From Mariniplasma anaerobium (GTDB lineage: Bacteria > Bacillota_I > Bacilli_A > Acholeplasmatales > Acholeplasmataceae), in assembly GCF_016865445.1 (NCBI RefSeq), contig NZ_AP024412.1:744001-808000 (forward strand): a DNA stretch of 64,000 bases, written 5' to 3'. Every line of letters starts with the position of its first letter. Position 1 is the stretch's first letter. A model generated the notes under the pieces. It worked only from the letters and a program-made list of their open reading frames with translations. It did no database searches and was not told the DNA's origin. Shown here one piece after another: positions 19,828 through 30,017 of this stretch. Position numbers and translations under genes: made by a program.

Positions 19828-20247
19828 TTATTTCTTCTTGTTTGCGGATACAATAATTCTAATATATTCTAAGTCTAGATCCTTAAATGCTTCATGTTCC
19901 ATTAAGTAATCAAATATATCTGGACTATTAATCTCAGTGATTTCATTTGTTTGCTTATTCATTACATGAATATGACTATCTGCACTGTGCATTGGATTGT
20001 CCATTGCTAGATCATAATATTTTACATTATTGATATAAATTTCAACAACCATCTTGTGTTCCATAAGAAATTCAAGATTATTATATATTGTTGATACATT
20101 ATAAAATCCGCGATTAGCTAATGCTTTTTGAATTTCTTTGAAGGTTAAATGCTTGTCTTCTAGAATTTCAATCATAGCTTTTCTTGAATTAGTAAGTCTT
20201 AAGCGTTCAGATCGTATTTTATTAAAATATCTTTCTTTTAAATCCAT
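19828..20247 (-). CDS. Fur/PerR-family regulator lacking the CxxC zinc motifs
   Basis: 139 residues. The N-terminal winged helix is of the Fur type (RLRLTNSRKAMIEILEDKHLTFKEIQKALANRGFYNVSTIYNNLEFLMEHKMV). The dimer domain has HSADSHIHV, a remnant of the usual HxHxxCxxCG sensing/zinc segment, but no cysteine at all. It is probably still metal- or oxidant-responsive through His/Asp ligands, but the cofactor is uncertain. SD GGAGAG. A minus-strand -10 (TATAAT, 20299-20294) lies upstream, flanked by CGTTTCA (20270-20276) and TGAAACG (20324-20330). Confidence 0.85.
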   Translation of the reverse strand: MDLKERYFNKIRSERLRLTNSRKAMIEILEDKHLTFKEIQKALANRGFYNVSTIYNNLEFLMEHKMVVEIYINNVKYYDLAMDNPMHSADSHIHVMNKQTNEITEINSPDIFDYLMEHEAFKDLDLEYIRIIVSANKKK

Positions 20248-20437
20248 ATCTATCGCTCTCCTTTAATCACGTTTCATATTTTTCTACATTTTTATTATAT
20301 CAAGTAAGTATTTTATTTAAAAGTGAAACGCTCTTTATAAAGTTTTTATAAAAGAATGTTAATTATTTTTGATATATATGTGCATAGATAGAAGTATTTG
20401 AGACATTAAATATGGTATAATAATAAGGGTGAAATAT

Positions 20438-21007
20438 ATGAATATTATTTACGGTGGGTCTTTTAATCCACCAACTATTGCACATTTGCATATAATAATA
20501 ACACTTCTAAAGACTTTTGAAAATTCAAAGGTTATTGTTTTGCCAGTGGGTAATGATTATAAAAAACCAGATTTAATAGATTTTAATCACCGATTTTTGA
20601 TGTTAAAATTATTAATAGAGACTGAAAAAAAAGATATTGTTATTTCAGATCTAGAAAACCATAGTGGATATAGTGGTACATTAAAAGCTTTAGAAGATTT
20701 AAGCAAAACATATGAACAACTACATTTTGTTATTGGATCTGATCATCTTGAATCTTTAAAAACATGGATTTCATATCAAGACTTATTAGATAAATATCCT
20801 TTCATTGTGATGAATAGAAATCATTTTATGACTAAAGAACAAGCAGAAATGATGTTTAAAGATGTCAATCATAAGTTTATATTCATAGATTTTGATATGG
20901 ACGTGTCTTCTTCAAAAATAAGAGAAGATATAGATAAAAATAAAAAATATTTAACAAATGAGGTTTATCAATATATAAAAAACCATAAATTATATGAGGT
21001 GTTATAA
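20438..21007 (+). CDS. nadD: Nicotinate-nucleotide adenylyltransferase NadD
   Basis: 189 residues from ATG 20438, with SD AAGGGTGA; the in-frame GTG 20429 is inside the SD. Nucleotidyltransferase motifs are YGGSFNPPTIAH (HxGH-like), VIGSDHLESLKTW and the C-terminal SSSKIRE. It makes deamido-NAD from nicotinate mononucleotide and ATP. It shares one base with nadE, which performs the next step. A TATAAT at 20416-20421 lies just upstream. Confidence 0.93.
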   Translation: MNIIYGGSFNPPTIAHLHIIITLLKTFENSKVIVLPVGNDYKKPDLIDFNHRFLMLKLLIETEKKDIVISDLENHSGYSGTLKALEDLSKTYEQLHFVIGSDHLESLKTWISYQDLLDKYPFIVMNRNHFMTKEQAEMMFKDVNHKFIFIDFDMDVSSSKIREDIDKNKKYLTNEVYQYIKNHKLYEVL

Positions 21008-22863
21008 TGTATAAACATGGATATATAAAAGTAGCCGCTGTAACTCCAAAGATTTCAGTAGGCGATATAGAATTCAATAAAAAACAAATTATTAAAGTTC
21101 TAGACAAGTCTAAAGCTAGTTTAACAGTATTTCCTGAACTTACTGTAACAGGTTATAGTTCAAGTGACCTTTTTTATCAAGGTTCATTTATTGAAGAAGC
21201 ACTTGAAGCAATCAAATATATTAAAGAACATACTACATATAAAGGTATTTATATGCTAGGAGCACCACTTGATATTTATGGAGTTTTATATAATTGCGCA
21301 ATTGTCATTCAAAATGATGAAGTTTTAGGTGTTGTACCTAAACATTACTTACCAAATCATCATGAGTTTTATGAAAAAAGATGGTTTCATTCAGGTAAAG
21401 ATTCTGTGTTAACAAAAATCGATCTTTTTAATCAAAAAGTACCATTTGGTTACTTAATATTTGAAGATGTAGATAAACATATTAGATTTGGAATTGAAAT
21501 TTGTCAAGATTTATGGGCAACTTACTCACCAAGTGATGATATGAGTCTTGCTGGAGCAAATATCATATTCAATTTATCAGCATCTAGTGAATACGTAGGC
21601 AAACAATCTTTAAGAAGACATGCAGTACTTGATCATTCTAGAAAACAAATGGCTGCCTACATTTATACAACATCAGGACATTATGAATCAAGTAGTGAAA
21701 TTGTATACTCAAGTCATAAAGTGATTGCATCATTAGGTGAATTAGTTGCTGAAAGTCATGCTTTTACTGATGAAGAGACACATCTTTATGCAGATATTGA
21801 TGTGATGGGCATCAATTATCAAAAGCGTCAAGATAGCACATATCGTGATATGCATTTGAAAAACGAAAATAAATATGAATATATTAAAATAGAAATTAAT
21901 GAGTCAAAAAACTATACTTTTGAACAAGCTTTAAATCAAACGCCGTTTATATCTCCTTATAATTTAGATGAAGATATAAAAGTTGCAAATCATTTACAAA
22001 TATTTGCATTGATCAAAAGATTAGAGTCTATTCCTAAATCAGCAAACAAAATTATATTAGGTATATCAGGCGGATTAGATTCAGCACTTGCTTTGTTAGT
22101 AAGTCATCAGGCAATGAAATATTTAAAGAGAGATCCAAAAGATATCATTGCTGTAACGATGCCTGCTTTTGTGACATCAAGTAAGTCGAAATCTTATGCA
22201 TTAGAACTTATGGATAAACTTGGAGTAACTTCCATTGAAATTCCAATAAGCGAAGCAGTAGACTTGCATTTAAAATCTATAAATCATGAAGACAAAGATG
22301 TCACATATGAAAACACACAAGCAAGAATGAGAACGATGATTTTAATGAACCTAGCTAATAAGCATGGTGGATTCGTTTTAGGTACGGGTGACCTATCTGA
22401 AATTGCTTTAGGTTGGATGACTTATAATGGCGATCAAATGAGCATGTATGCAATCAATGCAGGCTTACCTAAAACATGGGTTAAGGTACTTATTGATTAT
22501 CATGCAAAAAATGATTATAAGAATATATCTAAAGTTCTTAATCATATTTTAGAAGCACCTATTACACCAGAATTAAAAGAAGATCAAGATACTGAAATAA
22601 CAATTGGAAGATATGATATCAACGACTTTATGCTATTTCATCATTTAATCAATGGAGCAAGCGAAGATAAAATTAAATGGTTGGTTAAAAAAGCATTCGA
22701 ATTAGATAATGATTCACTAGAAACATATGTAAATCGCTTTTTTAAGCGTTTTTACACACAACAGTTTAAGAGACAAACACTTCCAGAAGGACCAAAAATA
22801 TTAGGAATTAGTCTTTCGCCTCGTGGAGAATATAGAATGCCTAGTGATGTAAAAAGAAAGTGA
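21007..22863 (+). CDS. nadE: Glutamine-dependent NAD+ synthetase NadE
   Basis: 618 residues. The N-terminal nitrilase-type glutaminase domain (FPELTVTGYSSSDLF with Glu, PKHYLPNHHEFYEKRWF with Lys, GIEICQDLWA with Cys) supplies ammonia. The C-terminal synthetase has the P-loop ISGGLDSALAL and GTGDLSEIALGWMTYNGDQMSMYAIN. It converts deamido-NAD to NAD. It is translationally coupled to nadD, giving the final two NAD steps in one transcript. Confidence 0.96.
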   Translation: MYKHGYIKVAAVTPKISVGDIEFNKKQIIKVLDKSKASLTVFPELTVTGYSSSDLFYQGSFIEEALEAIKYIKEHTTYKGIYMLGAPLDIYGVLYNCAIVIQNDEVLGVVPKHYLPNHHEFYEKRWFHSGKDSVLTKIDLFNQKVPFGYLIFEDVDKHIRFGIEICQDLWATYSPSDDMSLAGANIIFNLSASSEYVGKQSLRRHAVLDHSRKQMAAYIYTTSGHYESSSEIVYSSHKVIASLGELVAESHAFTDEETHLYADIDVMGINYQKRQDSTYRDMHLKNENKYEYIKIEINESKNYTFEQALNQTPFISPYNLDEDIKVANHLQIFALIKRLESIPKSANKIILGISGGLDSALALLVSHQAMKYLKRDPKDIIAVTMPAFVTSSKSKSYALELMDKLGVTSIEIPISEAVDLHLKSINHEDKDVTYENTQARMRTMILMNLANKHGGFVLGTGDLSEIALGWMTYNGDQMSMYAINAGLPKTWVKVLIDYHAKNDYKNISKVLNHILEAPITPELKEDQDTEITIGRYDINDFMLFHHLINGASEDKIKWLVKKAFELDNDSLETYVNRFFKRFYTQQFKRQTLPEGPKILGISLSPRGEYRMPSDVKRK

Positions 22864-22867
22864 TGTT

Positions 22868-24001
22868 ATGAATAAAAATAAGAAAGTTATAATTGGATTA
22901 AGCGGAGGCGTAGATAGCAGTGTAGCTGCATATTTACTCTTAAAAGACGGCTATGATGTAGAAGCCGTTTTTATGCGTAATTGGGACAGTGCAACCAATA
23001 GTGATTTAAAAGGAAATCCAACAAGATATGATGAAGTTTGTGAACAAGAAAAAGATTATCAAGATGCATTAGAAGTTGCTAATAAATTAGGTATTAAATT
23101 GCATAAAGTTGATTTCATTGATGATTATTGGGATAGAGTATTCACGTATTTTTTAGATGAATATAAAAAAAATAGAACACCAAATCCAGATGTTTTATGT
23201 AATAATGAAATTAAGTTTAAGGCATTTGTTGATTACGTTAAAAAATTTGATGCAGATTATATTGCAATGGGTCATTATGCACAAGTAGATCTTAGTGGTG
23301 ATTATCCTAAACTGATAAGAGCTTATGATGATAACAAAGATCAAACATATTTCTTATCACAATTAAGAGAAGATCAATTAAAAAATGTTATATTTCCTAT
23401 AGGTGATATTGATAAAAAAGAAGTTAGAAGAATTGCACTTGAGCAAAATCTAGCAACTGCTAAGAAAAAAGATTCTACAGGTATCTGTTTTATTGGAGAA
23501 AGACATTTTAATGAATTTTTAAGTAATTATTTGCCAGCAATGCCTGGTGAAATGAAAAAACTTGATGGTACATATATGAAAAATCATCAAGGTCTTATGA
23601 ATTATACGATTGGTCAAAGAAAGGGATTAGGCATTGGTGGAACTAAAGAAGATAGTGGAGCTTGGTATGTTGTAGGTAAAGACTTAACAACAAACACATT
23701 ATATGTCGAACCTGATTTCAATCATCCACATTTATTTAGTGATGAAGCAATCATTACAGATGTCATTTGGCGTGGTCCCAAAATAAGTGGTAAGATGACT
23801 GCTAAATTTAGATATCGTCAAAAAGATCACGATGTAGAAGTCACTTGGATTGATGAACATACGATTAATGTTAAATATCCTCAAAAAGTTCGAGCAGTCA
23901 CACCAGGTCAAGTGTGTGCGTTTTATCAAAAAGAAGTATGTGTAGGCTCTGGTTTTATATCAGAAGTCTTTATGGATAAAAAGAAAAGATTATACAGTTA
24001 A
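22868..24001 (+). CDS. mnmA: tRNA-specific 2-thiouridylase MnmA
   Basis: 377 residues. PP-loop GLSGGVDSSVAAYLL at the N-terminus, NPDVLCNNEIKF with the first catalytic Cys, STGICFIGERHF with the second Cys, and the C-terminal beta-barrel. It forms 2-thiouridine at wobble U34 of Lys, Glu and Gln tRNAs. It is four bases after nadE, so in the same operon. A terminator follows. Confidence 0.96.
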   Translation: MNKNKKVIIGLSGGVDSSVAAYLLLKDGYDVEAVFMRNWDSATNSDLKGNPTRYDEVCEQEKDYQDALEVANKLGIKLHKVDFIDDYWDRVFTYFLDEYKKNRTPNPDVLCNNEIKFKAFVDYVKKFDADYIAMGHYAQVDLSGDYPKLIRAYDDNKDQTYFLSQLREDQLKNVIFPIGDIDKKEVRRIALEQNLATAKKKDSTGICFIGERHFNEFLSNYLPAMPGEMKKLDGTYMKNHQGLMNYTIGQRKGLGIGGTKEDSGAWYVVGKDLTTNTLYVEPDFNHPHLFSDEAIITDVIWRGPKISGKMTAKFRYRQKDHDVEVTWIDEHTINVKYPQKVRAVTPGQVCAFYQKEVCVGSGFISEVFMDKKKRLYS

Positions 24002-24023
24002 AAGGAACTATGTTCCTTTTTTA
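23999..24023 (+). terminator. Terminator after mnmA
   Basis: AAAGGAAC, TAT, GTTCCTTT then T-tract. Confidence 0.8.
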
Positions 24024-24076
24024 ATAGGTAAAAAGATGGTATAATTTTAAAAGTAGATAGCATTTATGGAGGTCAC

Positions 24077-26287
24077 ATGGACAAAGTCATTGGTAAGATC
24101 AAAAATTATGTTTTTCATAATGAAGAAAATAGTTATTCAATAGCTCGTTTAATTACTTTAGATGATCAATTAGTTACAATCGTTGGATATTTTCCTAAAA
24201 TTAGTGAAGATGTCATCTATGAGTTCATGGGAACTTGGGTTAAACATCAAACTTATGGAGAACAATTAAAAGTTGAATCATTTAAAAAAACTGAAAAGCA
24301 ATCAGCAAACGGCTTGATTAGTTATTTATCAAGTTCTTTTTTTACGGGTATTGGACCAAAGACAGCAGAAAAAATGGTTGAGACTTTTGGCTTAGACGTT
24401 ATTCAAAAAGTGCAAGACAATCCAGCTATATTAAAAGAAATAGGTCTTAAAAAAATAAGAATCGTTAAATTTCATCAACAACTTATAGAAAATCAAACCA
24501 ATGAACATATTTTAGTTCGTCTATATAGTTATAATTTATCTGGAAGACTCGCAATGAAATTATTAAATAAATATCAATCACTGACAATTGATAAATTAGA
24601 AGAAAATCCTTATCGTTTAATTGATGATATTGATGGAATTGGATTTATTAAAGCAGATGAGATTGCGCATAAATTAGGAATTGAAGCACACGATATCAGA
24701 AGAATTAAAGCGGCAATTCTTTATGCATTAGAGCATATTGCATATCAGAATGGTGATTTATATTTAACATTAGAACAATTAACAAAAGAAACTATTGGTG
24801 TTTTACAAACTGATATTGATCTTGATGAAGGTATAAAAACTTTATTAGAAGAAAATAGAATCATCATAGAAGAAAATCGCTATTATTTGACCATGTCTTA
24901 TTTTACTGAGACTAAACTAGCAGAAAAAATAACAAAATTAAATGACAAATCAGAATTTAATGTTGATTTAAATTATGTTAAAACACTTATCGATAGAATT
25001 GAAATGACAAAAGATATCGATTATACAGATATTCAAAAAGAAGCTATATCCACTGCCTTAACACATAAGCTATCTATTATTACAGGTGGTCCTGGTACAG
25101 GAAAAACTACGATCATTGACGGCCTATTAGAGGTATACAAAATATATAATAAATTAAATTTCGATCATCCTGATATTTATGAAAAAATTGCTTGTCTTGC
25201 ACCTACAGGAAGAGCTGCAAAACGCATGAGTGAGCTACTTCACGTTAAAACATCAACCATCCATAGACACCTAGGTTATAATTATGATGGCATGTTTTCA
25301 TATGATGAATCTCATTTGTTACCTCAAGATTTAATTATAGTAGATGAGTCATCAATGATTGATATTTTTCTTGCTAGCAGATTATTTGAAGCGATAAAAG
25401 ATCAAGCACAAATCATTATTGTTGGTGATGTTGATCAATTACCTTCAGTTGGTCCTGGTCAAGTATTATCAGATCTAATTGAGTCCAATCAAATAAAAGT
25501 TGTTAAATTAGATCAAATCCATAGACAAGCTAAAGATTCTCATATTATTTCTTTGGCAAGTTCAGTCAATCATCAAAATCTATCATATGATGATCTTCAA
25601 AGTGGTAATGATGTTTATTTATATCATGCAGATCAACAAAAAATACAAAATACAATTATCAATCAAGTTCAAGGAGCTCTTGACAAAGGATATTCAATGA
25701 TTGATGATATTCAAATATTAGTTCCAATGTATAAAGGTGAACTTGGTATAGATCGATTTAATCAAATTTTGCAAGATAAATTTAATGTACATAAAACTAA
25801 AAGCATTACATTTAAAGATAAAACATATTATGAAGGCGATAAAGTCATTCAACTAGTCAATGATCCTAAGAGATTTATTATGAACGGTGATATCGGGATT
25901 ATTAAATCCATTGAAGTAAATAGTGACAACGAAAAATTCTTAGTTGTTACATTTGATGATAATGAAGTGCTTTATGAACGTGCAGATTTAGATGAACTGA
26001 ATCTAGCATATGCTATTTCAATTCATAAGTCTCAAGGTAGTGAATATAAGATAGTTATGATTCCTATGGTTAGAAATTATATTCATATGTTAAAAAAAGA
26101 ATTAATATATACAGCAATCACAAGAGCTAAACAATATTTAATTTTATTAGGTGATATGAAATTGTTAATTTATGCGGCAAATCATTTATCTAATAAGCGA
26201 CAAACTACATTAGCACTTAGACTAAATAGTGATACTCAAGTAGAAGAAATTGACAAAGACAATATATCTCCTTACGATTTCATGTAA
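24077..26287 (+). CDS. recD2: RecD2-type SF1B DNA helicase
   Basis: 736 residues, the usual size of RecD2. An N-terminal OB/HhH part (GIGPKTAEKMVETFG, EENPYRLIDDIDGIGFIKADEIAHKLG) precedes helicase motifs I (ITGGPGTGKTT), II (IIVDESSMID), III (IVGDVDQLPSVGPG) and VI (AISIHKSQGSEYK...YTAITRAKQ). RecD2 is a 5'-3' helicase for repair and replication stress in bacteria without RecBC. SD GGAGG at 24067-24071. A weak promoter (TATAAT at 24040-24045) suggests its own transcription. Confidence 0.93.
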   Translation: MDKVIGKIKNYVFHNEENSYSIARLITLDDQLVTIVGYFPKISEDVIYEFMGTWVKHQTYGEQLKVESFKKTEKQSANGLISYLSSSFFTGIGPKTAEKMVETFGLDVIQKVQDNPAILKEIGLKKIRIVKFHQQLIENQTNEHILVRLYSYNLSGRLAMKLLNKYQSLTIDKLEENPYRLIDDIDGIGFIKADEIAHKLGIEAHDIRRIKAAILYALEHIAYQNGDLYLTLEQLTKETIGVLQTDIDLDEGIKTLLEENRIIIEENRYYLTMSYFTETKLAEKITKLNDKSEFNVDLNYVKTLIDRIEMTKDIDYTDIQKEAISTALTHKLSIITGGPGTGKTTIIDGLLEVYKIYNKLNFDHPDIYEKIACLAPTGRAAKRMSELLHVKTSTIHRHLGYNYDGMFSYDESHLLPQDLIIVDESSMIDIFLASRLFEAIKDQAQIIIVGDVDQLPSVGPGQVLSDLIESNQIKVVKLDQIHRQAKDSHIISLASSVNHQNLSYDDLQSGNDVYLYHADQQKIQNTIINQVQGALDKGYSMIDDIQILVPMYKGELGIDRFNQILQDKFNVHKTKSITFKDKTYYEGDKVIQLVNDPKRFIMNGDIGIIKSIEVNSDNEKFLVVTFDDNEVLYERADLDELNLAYAISIHKSQGSEYKIVMIPMVRNYIHMLKKELIYTAITRAKQYLILLGDMKLLIYAANHLSNKRQTTLALRLNSDTQVEEIDKDNISPYDFM

Positions 26288-26298
26288 CAATTTTTCAA

Positions 26299-26327
26299 TT
26301 GAAAAAAAGAAAAATACGTGTTATTAT
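26299..26327 (+). promoter_or_regulatory. Promoter of the YwaF-like gene
   Basis: TTGAAA (26299-26304), 17 bp, TATTAT (26322-26327). Confidence 0.6.
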
Positions 26328-26363
26328 ATTTGTGTATTATAAAATATATAAACTGGTGACATG

Positions 26364-27188
26364 ATGAGCATACTTGAATTATTATCAAAAACAATGAAAG
26401 AACCCATCCCATTTGGGTCATTATCAGATGGATGGTTTCACTATCTTTCTTTAATATTTGTGATTTTTTGCACGTATATATTCACAAGATATTTAAAGCA
26501 TAAAAATCAAAAACAAATACAAAAATACCTTTTAATTTTTGCAATCATATTAATAACATTTGAAATCTATAAGCAAGTGATATATTCATATAGTAATGCG
26601 TGGCATTACAGATGGTATGCTTTTCCATTTCAATTTTGTTCTATTCCTATGTATGTAGCTTTAATAACGGGTTTAACTAAAAAGAAAGCAGTATATGAAG
26701 CAGGAATATCATTTCTTGCAACATATGGCCTATTTGCAGGATTAGCAGTTATGCTCCACCCAGGTGATGTGTTTGTAGATACAATAGGTATAAACATACA
26801 AACCATGATACATCATGGAGGTATTGCTATAGTTGGATTTAGTTTGCTTTTTTCTAAACAAGTCTCTTATAAGATAAATACTTTAATAAAAGCATCCGTT
26901 GTGTTTTCTATTGTAGTTTTAATCGCAATTCTTTTAAACGCAATATTTAATACATGGATAAATGATGGCACCTTTAATATGTTTTTTATTAATCCTAAAT
27001 TTACCAGTAACATTCCGATACTTTTTGATATTCAGCCACATGTAAATGCAGTTGTATTTAATTTGATCTATTATTTTGGATTTACTCTAGTAGCTTTAAT
27101 TGTATTCAAAATAAATACGAGTTTCATATATATCTATGAAAAGAAAAAACCATTAAAAGAGCAACAACTTCAAAAATCAAAAGCATAA
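26364..27188 (+). CDS. Multi-pass membrane protein, YwaF-like (TIGR02206 type)
   Basis: 274 residues from ATG 26364 (ATG 26361 directly before is also possible), SD GGTGA. About seven hydrophobic segments. The segment HYRWYAFPFQFCSIPMYVALITGL and the later IQTMIHHGGIAIVG and DIQPHVNAVVFNLIYYFGF resemble the YwaF family of integral membrane proteins, whose function is unknown. It ends with a short Lys-rich tail. Confidence 0.65.
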   Translation: MSILELLSKTMKEPIPFGSLSDGWFHYLSLIFVIFCTYIFTRYLKHKNQKQIQKYLLIFAIILITFEIYKQVIYSYSNAWHYRWYAFPFQFCSIPMYVALITGLTKKKAVYEAGISFLATYGLFAGLAVMLHPGDVFVDTIGINIQTMIHHGGIAIVGFSLLFSKQVSYKINTLIKASVVFSIVVLIAILLNAIFNTWINDGTFNMFFINPKFTSNIPILFDIQPHVNAVVFNLIYYFGFTLVALIVFKINTSFIYIYEKKKPLKEQQLQKSKA

Positions 27189-27224
27189 AAAAACATCATA
27201 TCAAATCGATATGATGTTTTTTTT
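27187..27224. terminator. Bidirectional terminator between the YwaF-like gene and glgC
   Basis: ACATCATATC (27193-27202), 5-nt loop, GATATGATGT (27208-27217), with A-run before and T-run after. Confidence 0.88.
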
Positions 27225-27225
27225 A

Positions 27226-28452
27226 CTATCTAAGTGTTTCACCACTTTTAATTTTTTTATTCTCAAATACATGAGATTTAAAAACTCTACAATTTCTACC
27301 AATGGTAGTTTCTTCAGGTATAATCGTTCTTTTTTCAATAACTGTAATACCAGAAGATAATAAATCTGGTTTTTCAATATTAGCTGTAAAATCATCTCCA
27401 TAGCCTATATAAGAATCTCTTCCTATAACGACTCTTTTATCAATGATACTCTTTTGAATGGTTACATTGTTTCCAATGATTACATTATTTAAGATTATGC
27501 TGTCTTTCACAACGCTACCTTTTCCAACTCTAACACCAGGACTAATAACTGAATTAATAACTGTACCTTCAATAACAGAACCATTAGAAACCAGTGATGT
27601 TTCAATTTTAGCATCACTACCCACTTTTACTGGAGGTAAATCTTCACTTTTTGTAAAGACTTTCCAGGTTGGATCATATAAATCAAGTGCAGTAAAATCT
27701 TTAGTCATTTGGAGATTTGTTTCCCAATAAGAATCGTATGTGCCTACATCCATCCAATAATCTTTAAATTGATAAGCATATACTTCATGTTTAGTGGTTT
27801 CTATAAGATAAGGGATGATGTGTTTTCCAAAGTCTAAATCATCACGTTTAATATTTAGTAAAACTCTTTCTAAAAGTTCGTAATCGAATAAATAAATACC
27901 CATTGATGCTAAATTAGAATCAGAAGTTTTAGGTTTTTCTTCAAATTTAATTATTTCATCAGTTTCATCAATTGACATAATTCCAAAACGCTTAACTTCA
28001 CTTGGGTCTACAGGTTGAGTTGCAATGGTTAAGCTTGCATTGTTTTCCTTATGGAAAGCTATCATTTTTCTATAATCCATCTTATAGATGTGATCACCTG
28101 AAAGAATAAGTACATACTTTGGAGTTCTTCTTTGTATAAACTCTAAATTTTTTAAAACAGCATCAGCAGTACCTAAATACCAGTAATTATGAGGTTGTAA
28201 TAAAGTAACTGAAGAATCTCTTCTATCTAAATCCCAAGCTTTTCCACCACCAATATGTTCATTTAGTGAAAGTGGTAAGTATTGAGTCAAGATGCCTATA
28301 TCATATAAATTTGATTGAGTACAATTTGATAGAGCAAAGTCAATAATTCTAAATTTACCAGCAAAAGGCATCGCTGGTTTTGATCGTCTTTCTGATAAAA
28401 TATCTAGTCTAGATCCTTTGCCGCCTGCAAGTATTAAAGTTAAAGTTTCCAT
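27226..28452 (-). CDS. glgC: Glucose-1-phosphate adenylyltransferase GlgC
   Basis: 408 residues. It makes ADP-glucose from glucose-1-phosphate and ATP. LILAGGKGSRLDILSERRSKPAMPFAGKFRIIDFALSNC is the nucleotide/activator region; LSGDHIYKMDY follows, then FEEKPK, and a C-terminal left-handed beta-helix of I/V-rich hexapeptides. SD AGGAGTG lies inside the end of glgA (gap 3 bases), so glgA-glgC form an operon with glgA first. No branching enzyme, phosphorylase or glgD is adjacent. Confidence 0.95.
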   Translation of the reverse strand: METLTLILAGGKGSRLDILSERRSKPAMPFAGKFRIIDFALSNCTQSNLYDIGILTQYLPLSLNEHIGGGKAWDLDRRDSSVTLLQPHNYWYLGTADAVLKNLEFIQRRTPKYVLILSGDHIYKMDYRKMIAFHKENNASLTIATQPVDPSEVKRFGIMSIDETDEIIKFEEKPKTSDSNLASMGIYLFDYELLERVLLNIKRDDLDFGKHIIPYLIETTKHEVYAYQFKDYWMDVGTYDSYWETNLQMTKDFTALDLYDPTWKVFTKSEDLPPVKVGSDAKIETSLVSNGSVIEGTVINSVISPGVRVGKGSVVKDSIILNNVIIGNNVTIQKSIIDKRVVIGRDSYIGYGDDFTANIEKPDLLSSGITVIEKRTIIPEETTIGRNCRVFKSHVFENKKIKSGETLR

Positions 28453-28455
28453 AAA

Positions 28456-29883
28456 TTACACTCCTAGTATGATTTGATATAAATTTTCATATGATAAAGC
28501 CATTTGTTTTAGGCTATAGTCTTTGTCCATTGCTTGTTTCATTAGTTTTTTAAAAATAGGTAAGTTGTCTTTGTATAATTGAATACTCTCAAATAGTTTT
28601 TCTTTTAATTCATAACCGTCATAATTTCTAAATGTGAATCCAGTGCCTGTATCTGTATATTTATTATAAGGCTCTACGGTATCTTTTAGTCCACCAGTTT
28701 CTCTTACGATAGGTAGCGCACCATAGCGCATTGCAATCAATTGACCTAAGCCACAAGGTTCAAATCTACTTGGCATCATAAATAAATCGCTAGAAGCGTA
28801 TAATTTATGAGCAAGTTCTTCATTAAAGCCTATAAAGTTTGAGACACGTTTAGGAAATTTAAAAGATAGGTATTTAAAGAAACTTTCATAAGAATCATTT
28901 CCTGAACCCATTAAGATAAATCTTGCATCTGTATATGCAATAACTTCCTCTAAAACTTCAGTGAATAGATTAATTCCTTTTTGAGTTGCAAGTCTACCAA
29001 CATAAGTTACCAAAGGTTTATTGATATCAACATCTAAATTAAAATGATTTAATATATGTTCTTTATTTTTTTGTTTCATAGAAAAGAAATTGCGCTTATC
29101 ATAATTGTACTCAATTAAATGATCTGTTTTTGGATTAAAAACTTCATTATCTATTCCATTTAGAATTCCAACTAAATCATCTTTTCTAAAATTAAGTGCA
29201 CCATCTAAAGTGAACCCGAATTCCTGTGACAAGATTTCATTTCTATATGTTGGAGATACTGTGTTGATTTTAGTAGCTCTTTCTATCCCTGCTTTTAAAA
29301 AGTTAACACGATCAAAGTGAATATATGTATAGTTAAAATCAGTATTAAAAAATCTTGCTACATATGGATCAAAAGAACCTTGATATTCTAAATTGTGAAT
29401 TGTAAGCAAAGTATGTATTGAAAAATAGCCATCATTAATTTGTCTATAGTGTTCATCTAATAAATAGGGAACCATACCTGTTTGCCAATCATTTAAGTGT
29501 AGAAGATTAGGATAGAAGTCTAATAATTCAATAGCTTCTAGTATAGAGTAACTAAAACAAGAGAAGCGTTCAGCATCATCATTATATCCATATAGATGAT
29601 CACGTTCAAAATAATGCATGTTCTGAACAAAAATAAAACTCATTTCTTGATAAATAAGTTCATAAAAATGAACAATGGTTTCAATACCACCCATTGTAAT
29701 AGTTTTTGTACCTTTATAAGTCATATCTTTGTGATGTTTTGAGATATTTTTATAATAAGGCGTTATGACAGTCACTTCATGACCAATTTTTTTAAGTGAT
29801 TTAGGTAAAAATAAAGCCATATCAGCTAAACCACCAGTTTTGCTGAATGGGAATACTTCTGAACTGGCGAATAAAATCTTCAT
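28456..29883 (-). CDS. glgA: Glycogen (starch) synthase GlgA
   Basis: 475 residues from ATG 29883, with SD TTGGAGG; an in-frame ATG at 29907 lies before the SD. GT5 family: the KTGGLAD motif that binds ADP-glucose (SKTGGLADMALFLP), HLNDWQTGMVPYLL, LLTIHNLEYQG, and SRFEPCGLGQLIAMRYG with the catalytic Glu, then the second GGL. It elongates alpha-1,4-glucan from ADP-glucose made by the next gene product. Confidence 0.95.
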   Translation of the reverse strand: MKILFASSEVFPFSKTGGLADMALFLPKSLKKIGHEVTVITPYYKNISKHHKDMTYKGTKTITMGGIETIVHFYELIYQEMSFIFVQNMHYFERDHLYGYNDDAERFSCFSYSILEAIELLDFYPNLLHLNDWQTGMVPYLLDEHYRQINDGYFSIHTLLTIHNLEYQGSFDPYVARFFNTDFNYTYIHFDRVNFLKAGIERATKINTVSPTYRNEILSQEFGFTLDGALNFRKDDLVGILNGIDNEVFNPKTDHLIEYNYDKRNFFSMKQKNKEHILNHFNLDVDINKPLVTYVGRLATQKGINLFTEVLEEVIAYTDARFILMGSGNDSYESFFKYLSFKFPKRVSNFIGFNEELAHKLYASSDLFMMPSRFEPCGLGQLIAMRYGALPIVRETGGLKDTVEPYNKYTDTGTGFTFRNYDGYELKEKLFESIQLYKDNLPIFKKLMKQAMDKDYSLKQMALSYENLYQIILGV

Positions 29884-30017
29884 TAAGATTGCCTCCAATC
29901 GCTTCATATAATATTATTATACATGATGATAGCGTTTTTATCAACAAATAATAACCTTAATTTAGGTTAAAATTGAAGTTGTTATAAATAATATGATATA
30001 CTTTATTTTAGGAGCTG

